Part shown: in pieces, positions 60,201-64,000 of the stretch
Layout of the letters: every line of letters begins with the position of its first letter
Numbering within the stretch: the first letter of the stretch is position 1
NCBI GenBank assembly: GCA_039191605.1
Contig: JBCCXL010000011.1
Location: forward strand, 1-64,000
Source: JBCCXL01 sp039191605
GTDB lineage: Bacteria; Acidobacteriota; Thermoanaerobaculia; Multivoradales; JAHZIX01
DNA: 64,000 nt
Reading direction: 5' to 3'
Program-made: the position numbers and the translations under genes
The notes under the pieces: generated by a model
The model's database searches: none
Told to the model about the DNA's origin: nothing
The model's input: only the letters and a program-made list of their open reading frames with translations

Positions 60201-60797
60201 CGCTTCTCGCTGCTGAGCATCGCCGAGATCAAAGAGGGCAGCATCGACGGCTCGGTTCAGGTCGGGGGGCTGGTCACCCGGCTGCGGAAGATGAAGATCA
60301 AGACCGGCAAGAACGCCGGCAAGATGATGGGGCGCTTCGTGCTGGAGGATCTCACCGGCAGCGTTCCGGTGGCGGTCTTCGCCAAGCAGCTAGCGCAATT
60401 CGGCTTCCTGCTGGAGGACGAGCGGGTGGTGGTGGTGCAGGGGCAGGCGCGGGATCGTGGCGGCGATATCGAGATGACGGTAGAAGAGATCCGCGGCGTC
60501 GAGCTAGAGAGCGAGCGCCTGGTGTCGGTGGACGTGCGGGTTCCGGGGCGCTGCGCCACCGAGACCCTGCTCAAGCTGCGGGACGTGCTGATCGAGCATC
60601 CCGGGCGCGTGCCGGTCTGCCTACGACTTTGGCTGCCGGATCTCAATCGCACCGTGGAGGTCGAGCCCCGCAAAGGCATGACGGTGAGCTATAGCGCCGA
60701 CCTCAAGGACGAGGTGGAGGCGCTGCTGGGCCCCGGCAGCATCGAGGCGAGGCGGGCCGGAGATCTAGTCGAGGCCCGGCGGGTCTTCGGCGGATGA
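57294..60797 (+). CDS. dnaE: DNA polymerase III alpha subunit
   Basis: The replicative polymerase catalytic subunit, DnaE1 type, 1167 residues. The ATG at 57294 starts MAQFVHLHLHTQFSLLDGAN, the PHP domain as in most DnaE proteins; an in-frame start at 57231 adds 21 unlikely residues. Catalytic aspartates are in SMPDIDIDFCMRRRGEVIDY; FQFESSGMRDLLRRAKPSRF and EEQKQKFLAGAERLG mark the palm and fingers. GYGFNKSHSVAYALVAYRTA is the helix-hairpin-helix region, and the OB fold is near SVQVGGLVTRLRKMKIKTGK. No split or intein is present. Its stop overlaps the start of the next gene by 4 bases. Confidence 0.97.
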   Translation: MAQFVHLHLHTQFSLLDGANRVDDVMDMAKSEGMPAVALTDHGNMFGAIEFYNSAKKRGIKPIIGMEAYTTPGNHRERDPRYKSSNHLVLLAKNETGYRNLLKLTSTSYLEGFYYKPRVDRQLLRDHSDGIICLSACLKGELNEAIRYNGLDEAESIANEYREIFGEENYFLEIQDHGILEQQQCAEAVRQLSKRTGIPYVATNDCHYLKKGDAEAHDALLCIGTQKAMADTDRMKYASDQFYMKTAEDMMRLFPHDGAAVERTVEVAEMCDLTIPSDTFHLPEFPVPPGETLDSYFEKVCRDGLEERFLELHKTPGSVLSKLGRSVYEERLRTEIGIIRTMGFPGYFLVVWDFMRYSREHRIPVGPGRGSAAGSLVSYALRITDVDPLQYDLLFERFLNPDRISMPDIDIDFCMRRRGEVIDYVTEKYGKDKVAQIITFGTLAAKAVIRDVGRVMGVPYTKVDRIAKLVPDMTKSLAAAAEEVEPLKQQVREDSEVRRIVEIGSRIEGLTRHASVHAAGVVITPRPTQELVPLYRVKKGDTETIMTQWDKDVVEDLGLLKMDFLGLRTLTVIDDATKILAHQGIELDLDHLALDDEETYRLFCEGRTSGVFQFESSGMRDLLRRAKPSRFEDLAAFNALYRPGALSVGMVDEYILRKLGKRKVTYLLPEVQPLLEETYGVIVYQEQVMLIAVEVAGFTMAEADILRKAMGKKKIEMMEEQKQKFLAGAERLGRDVEACSQLWDYIEPFAGYGFNKSHSVAYALVAYRTAYLKAHYPVAFMAAMLNSEMSSADGVAKYIVECGEMGIEVLPPEINRSDWWFTVEGDNVRFGLGGIKGIGEGAVDAMLEARKAKGRFDSFGHFLSHVDFTALNRRVLECLVDSGSFDDLHDNRRALHLVMDRTIDWARGQHQDRASGQVSLFGGSMADTGPRPDPQAPAWPERERLKREKLTLGLYLTGNPLSEYTKELGRFSLLSIAEIKEGSIDGSVQVGGLVTRLRKMKIKTGKNAGKMMGRFVLEDLTGSVPVAVFAKQLAQFGFLLEDERVVVVQGQARDRGGDIEMTVEEIRGVELESERLVSVDVRVPGRCATETLLKLRDVLIEHPGRVPVCLRLWLPDLNRTVEVEPRKGMTVSYSADLKDEVEALLGPGSIEARRAGDLVEARRVFGG

Positions 60798-61645
60798 TGC
60801 GCTGTCGATCCTGGATTTTTCCAGGAGCTGGACGACGATTGCTAGCTGCCACTGGAAGCCTTCTCTTCCTCTTTCTGCTGGGCGCTGCTGCGGGCACTGC
60901 CGAGGCTCAAGTCTCCACCGAGTCGCCGGAGCCGATACGAGATCCGCAGGACGGGCCGGCCCTCTCCCTGCGTTCCACCGAGATCCTCGATCTCGACTGC
61001 TCCAGCACCATCGGCCGTCAGCGCACTACCCTCTTTGCCAACGGCACCGTGCGGGTGAAGGAATACGCCCGCGGCTGGACCGATAGCGCCACTGGGGAAC
61101 GCCGCGACGACCTCAGCGTCGACGGCCTCGGTCTCGGGCCAAGAACCAACGCCGACACCTCCGTGCTGCGCCTTGGAGAGCTGACGCCGGAGGTGCTGGA
61201 GTCCATTCTTCAGCGGCTGCGGCGCATCGATCTCAGCGAGGCGAGGGAACAAACCCAGGACGCGATCGGGGGAGAGTGGATCGACCGCTGTCGCCTCACC
61301 GTCGCCCTTTCGGGACGCCCGACGGTGAGAGTGGTGTTCGGACAATGGGATTCCCTCGATCTGGAAGTGTCCCGCGCTCTGCGTCTCGCTGAGAGCCTAG
61401 AGCAGTGGACCGAGGACTCGGCGCCGGAAGGGGAGAGGTTCACCGCCAACCAGCTGCCCCAGCGGGGCGACCGGGTAGTGCGCGCCGACGGCGAGATCTT
61501 CGAAGTTCTGGGCCTCACTACCGACGAGCGAGGGGTGGAGCTTCGGGGCCGCCGCATTCCCTTAACCGTCTTCATCGCCCTCGACGACCTGCGACGCAAC
61601 TATCGGCCATGGCGAGACGATGCTGAGGATGAAGAGGGTTATTGA
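60794..61645 (+). CDS. Secreted protein of unknown function
   Basis: A 283-residue protein that overlaps the dnaE stop by 4 bases. The signal peptide is clear (LLAATGSLLFLFLLGAAAGT, ending near AEAQ). The rest has no family I recognise: EILDLDCSSTIGRQRTTLFA, DLSEAREQTQDAIGGEWIDR and FEVLGLTTDERGVELRGRRI look like a beta-rich fold. There are only two Cys in the mature part (DLDCSS and DRCRL), which could form one disulfide. Coupling to dnaE is probably positional, as it is exported while DnaE is cytoplasmic. Confidence 0.6.
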   Translation: MMRCRSWIFPGAGRRLLAATGSLLFLFLLGAAAGTAEAQVSTESPEPIRDPQDGPALSLRSTEILDLDCSSTIGRQRTTLFANGTVRVKEYARGWTDSATGERRDDLSVDGLGLGPRTNADTSVLRLGELTPEVLESILQRLRRIDLSEAREQTQDAIGGEWIDRCRLTVALSGRPTVRVVFGQWDSLDLEVSRALRLAESLEQWTEDSAPEGERFTANQLPQRGDRVVRADGEIFEVLGLTTDERGVELRGRRIPLTVFIALDDLRRNYRPWRDDAEDEEGY

Positions 61646-61717
61646 ATTGCGGCGCGCTGCGGAGCTCCCGGATCCCTCTCGAGGGATCCAGGCTGCCGGG
61701 TGCTCACGGAGGCCAGC

Positions 61718-62404
61718 ATGAGCCGGCGCGGCGGCGGCGGTCGCCTGCGGCTCAGCGGTGGCGCTCATCGAGGGCGGGTGCTGAAGGTGCCGGCGGGGGC
61801 TCGGCCCACCGAGGCGCGGGTTAGAGAAGCTCTTTTCTCGTCCTGGGGAGAACGCCTCGGCGGCGCCCGGCTGCTGGATCTCTACGCCGGCAGCGGCGCC
61901 ATCGCCCTGGAGGCCGCCGGCCGCGGAGCCCTGGACGTGGTGGCGGTGGAGGGCAACCCGAAGGCGGCGGAGATGCTGGAGGAAAACCGCCAGGCCCTCG
62001 GCGAGACGGGGATTGTCCGGGTGCTCCGCCTGCGCCTACCTCTGGGTCTCGCCAAGCTGCGTCAGCGGGCGGAGAGACCCTTCGACCTGATCTTCGCCGA
62101 CCCGCCCTACGCCTTCACCGATCATCCCGGCCTGCTGGGCGCCCTGGAGCCCCTGCTGGCGGCGGAGGGGGAGGCGGTGCTGGAGCACGACTCCCGTCGG
62201 GATCCGCCGCTGGTGGTGGGCTCGCTGGTGCGGGTACGCAAGCGACGCTATGGCGAATGCGCCCTCTCCAGCTATCGCCGCGCGACGGTATCTCAAGATG
62301 TGGGATCTCAGGCCGGAAGCTCCACCGACGGCGATCCCAATGAAGACGGCTCCCACCGCGACTCATCTCCTTCATCCTTCCCGGAGGACTCTCGTGTCGA
62401 CTGA
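61718..62404 (+). CDS. rsmD: 16S rRNA (guanine-966-N2)-methyltransferase
   Basis: Methylates G966 of 16S rRNA in the small ribosomal subunit. Features in order: LRLSGGAHRGRVLKVPAG, RPTEARVREALFSSW (family fingerprint), motif I LLDLYAGSGAIALEAAGRGA, motif II VVAVEGNPKAAEML and the catalytic loop LIFADPPYAFTDHPG. The ATG at 61718 has GGAGG in front; an in-frame start at 61700 adds 6 residues. The C-terminus runs about 40 residues beyond the usual end as a polar, Ser/Asp-rich tail. The stop overlaps the GTG of the next gene by 11 bases. Confidence 0.93.
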   Translation: MSRRGGGGRLRLSGGAHRGRVLKVPAGARPTEARVREALFSSWGERLGGARLLDLYAGSGAIALEAAGRGALDVVAVEGNPKAAEMLEENRQALGETGIVRVLRLRLPLGLAKLRQRAERPFDLIFADPPYAFTDHPGLLGALEPLLAAEGEAVLEHDSRRDPPLVVGSLVRVRKRRYGECALSSYRRATVSQDVGSQAGSSTDGDPNEDGSHRDSSPSSFPEDSRVD

Positions 62405-64000
62405 TTCCCAGAGCTCCGCAGCTTCCCAGGCAGCATCCCCGAGTGCTGCCGGGCGAGCTTCCCAGCCTTACCCTCTCGGACTCCACACCCTGCGGCGGCG
62501 GGCCCTCGCCCTCGGCGGCCTGGCCTTGCTCTCCCGCCTGCCCTTCGTCGCCCGCCGCATGTGGGATCACGACTCAGTGCAATTCGCCCTCGGTGCGGAG
62601 CGCTTCGACCTCCTCGCCCATCACCCCCATCCTCCGGGTTATCCGCTGTACATCGGCTGGATTCGCGGCCTCGGCGCCCTCGGCATCGAGCCGGTGACGG
62701 CGATGGTGATCCTCAGCGTGCTGGCGGCGGCGGTGGGCTGCGCCGCGGCGGTGGCGCTGGGGGAGCGCTGGGCCCGACTCGGAGGAGCGGAGGCGGAGGG
62801 TGCCGCCGCCAGCGGACTGCTGGCGGGGGTGCTGTGGATCGCCGCCCCCACCCTGTGGTTCTACGGCGAGCTGCCGCTCGTCTACGCCGTGGAGGCGGCC
62901 GTCGCCACCCTGCTGGGCTGGCTGGCGGTGGAGCTGGCCCAACCCCCAAAGGCCGGCACAAACGCCCGACTCGCGGCGGCAGCAGCGGCCCTCTACGCGG
63001 CGGCCGCCGGCCTGCGGCCGTCCACCGCGGTGCTGCTGGCGCCGCTGATGCTCTGGGCTCTGTTCCAGGGTACCCGCCGCGGTGCTCTGCGCCGCCGGGA
63101 GTGGCTCACCGGCGCCCTCGGAGGCGTCACCGTCGGTCTCGCCTGGGGGCTGCCCTTCCTCCACGCCGTTGGCGGTCTCGCCGCCTACCGGCAGATCTCC
63201 GGTGAGCACTTCGGGACCCTATTACCGAAGACCTCGGTGCTTTACGGCGCGGGCTTTGCCGCCGTCGCCCATCACTTCGAGGTGCTGGTGAAGTGGACCC
63301 TCCAGGGGCTGATGCCGGCTCTGGCGGTGGGCCTCTTCCTGCTCGCCGGCAGCATGGCGGTGGAGGAGCGCTCCATCGCCGAGCGACTCCACGCCCAGCT
63401 CCTCGCCTGCGCCCGCCGCAGCGCAGCGATGATGCCTTGGTTGCTGGTATGGGTCCTCCCTCCCATCGCCTTCTTCCTGCTCTTCCACATCACCAAGGCC
63501 GGCTACACCTTCGTCTTCCTGCCGGCGCTGATCTGCGCCGCGGCGGTGATCTACGGGCCGCTGGTGGAGCGCGGCGTCGAGCTTCCCGAGGAGCTGGAAG
63601 AGGGCGAGGAAGGGCCAACCTACGCCGACTTCATCGGCGGAGGAGGGGAAGCCTCAGCCTTCCAGGCGACGGACCGCAGCGGGCCACGGCAGGCAAGCCC
63701 AGAGAGCCAGGGCACGAAGACCGCGAGCGCAAATACCCAGGGCGCTGAAGGTACGGATTCCGGGAGCGCGGACTCCGAAACCTGGGACCGCAACACCTCC
63801 GAGCATCACGGGGAGGTACGCCGCCGCTGGTTGATGGCTTCTCTCGCCCTCGGCCTATTGGTGGGATCGGTGCTCTTCCTGCTCGGCGCCCAGCGCAGTC
63901 CGTCGGCACCGAAGTGGCAGGCGCTGGTGCGCCACGAGCACAATCTCGGAGCGCTGCGAAGCTACGAGCGGGAATTGGATTCGGTGCGGGAGCTGATCGC
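62394..64000 (+). CDS. GT39/DUF2723-like membrane protein, 3' end outside window
   Basis: A frame open to the last base (about 535 residues so far), starting at the GTG at 62394 with GGAGG six bases upstream, inside the end of rsmD. After a 30-residue Ser/Ala-rich lead, the first loop reads MWDHDSVQFALGAERFDLLA and HHPHPPGYPLYIGW, the entry motif of DUF2723/GT39-type proteins with the acidic pair in the first outer loop. About nine membrane helices follow to residue 395, then a long polar insertion (EELEEGEEGPTYADFIGGGG to residue 465) and another helix (LMASLALGLLVGSVLFLLG). It is likely a lipid-linked-sugar glycosyltransferase; substrates are unknown. It is similar in type, though not obviously in sequence, to the gene at 41481. 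Confidence 0.75.
   Translation, partial: MSTDSQSSAASQAASPSAAGRASQPYPLGLHTLRRRALALGGLALLSRLPFVARRMWDHDSVQFALGAERFDLLAHHPHPPGYPLYIGWIRGLGALGIEPVTAMVILSVLAAAVGCAAAVALGERWARLGGAEAEGAAASGLLAGVLWIAAPTLWFYGELPLVYAVEAAVATLLGWLAVELAQPPKAGTNARLAAAAAALYAAAAGLRPSTAVLLAPLMLWALFQGTRRGALRRREWLTGALGGVTVGLAWGLPFLHAVGGLAAYRQISGEHFGTLLPKTSVLYGAGFAAVAHHFEVLVKWTLQGLMPALAVGLFLLAGSMAVEERSIAERLHAQLLACARRSAAMMPWLLVWVLPPIAFFLLFHITKAGYTFVFLPALICAAAVIYGPLVERGVELPEELEEGEEGPTYADFIGGGGEASAFQATDRSGPRQASPESQGTKTASANTQGAEGTDSGSADSETWDRNTSEHHGEVRRRWLMASLALGLLVGSVLFLLGAQRSPSAPKWQALVRHEHNLGALRSYERELDSVRELI

Overview
The window is GC-rich, densely coding bacterial chromosome with no rRNA, tRNA, CRISPR array or complete insertion sequence that I could see. 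Several family signatures point to Acidobacteriota: a secreted VWFA-related protein of the type first defined in that phylum, a FecR/DUF6600-like tryptophan/tyrosine-rich secreted protein, PQQ-like beta-propeller proteins, and a beta-helix protein with a C-terminal beta domain common in that group. The phylum call is inference from gene content; I did not compare sequences. Hfq, cyclophilin, ComEC, lipoproteins and LspA fit a diderm cell.

Layout. 0-4.3 kb: end of a bactofilin gene, ald, and a convergent operon (small membrane protein, thiE-like, lspA, rluD-like). 4.3-9.9 kb: a large secreted protein with four 114-bp repeats, a TPR/cNMP-fold protein, def and a cohesin-like lipoprotein. 9.9-19 kb: cysS, a CNNM/CBS membrane protein, the VWFA protein, a secreted cyclophilin and two secreted alpha/beta hydrolases. 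18.8-26 kb is accessory: an orphan antitoxin-like gene, two paralogous membrane proteins, a ParE-type toxin-antitoxin pair, an Mrr-nuclease/STAND ATPase/TPR protein, and a duplicated GAF module with one eroded partner. 25.9-37 kb is largely secretory: a beta-propeller fused to an esterase-like domain without catalytic residues, a beta-helix protein, a second propeller and four relatives of a cysteine-rich secreted family, one of them damaged. 37-46.8 kb: VOC protein, DUF1028 protein, AraC regulator with a double SnoaL-like protein, GT39-like membrane protein, dnaB and a PAS-GGDEF cyclase. 47-57 kb: comEC, a zinc-finger/TPR protein, a second STAND ATPase coupled to a small membrane protein, miaA-hfq and a TPR lipoprotein; related repeat clusters lie at both ends of this block. 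57.3-64 kb: dnaE, a secreted protein, rsmD and a GT39/DUF2723-like membrane protein running off the end.

The most interesting biology is a pair of related STAND ATPases with different front ends. The one at 21.7 kb carries an Mrr-like nuclease. The one at 50.9-53.6 kb is preceded by a one-helix membrane protein in the -1 frame. Between them lie an A7 run, a 6-nt spacer and a GC hairpin, which is the layout of a -1 programmed frameshift that would fuse the membrane anchor to the ATPase; a homopolymer sequencing error splitting one gene is the competing reading. Both proteins look like candidate anti-phage or self/non-self sensors. The cysteine-rich secreted family and the composite repeats around 46.9 and 56.6-57.2 kb are the next most notable items.
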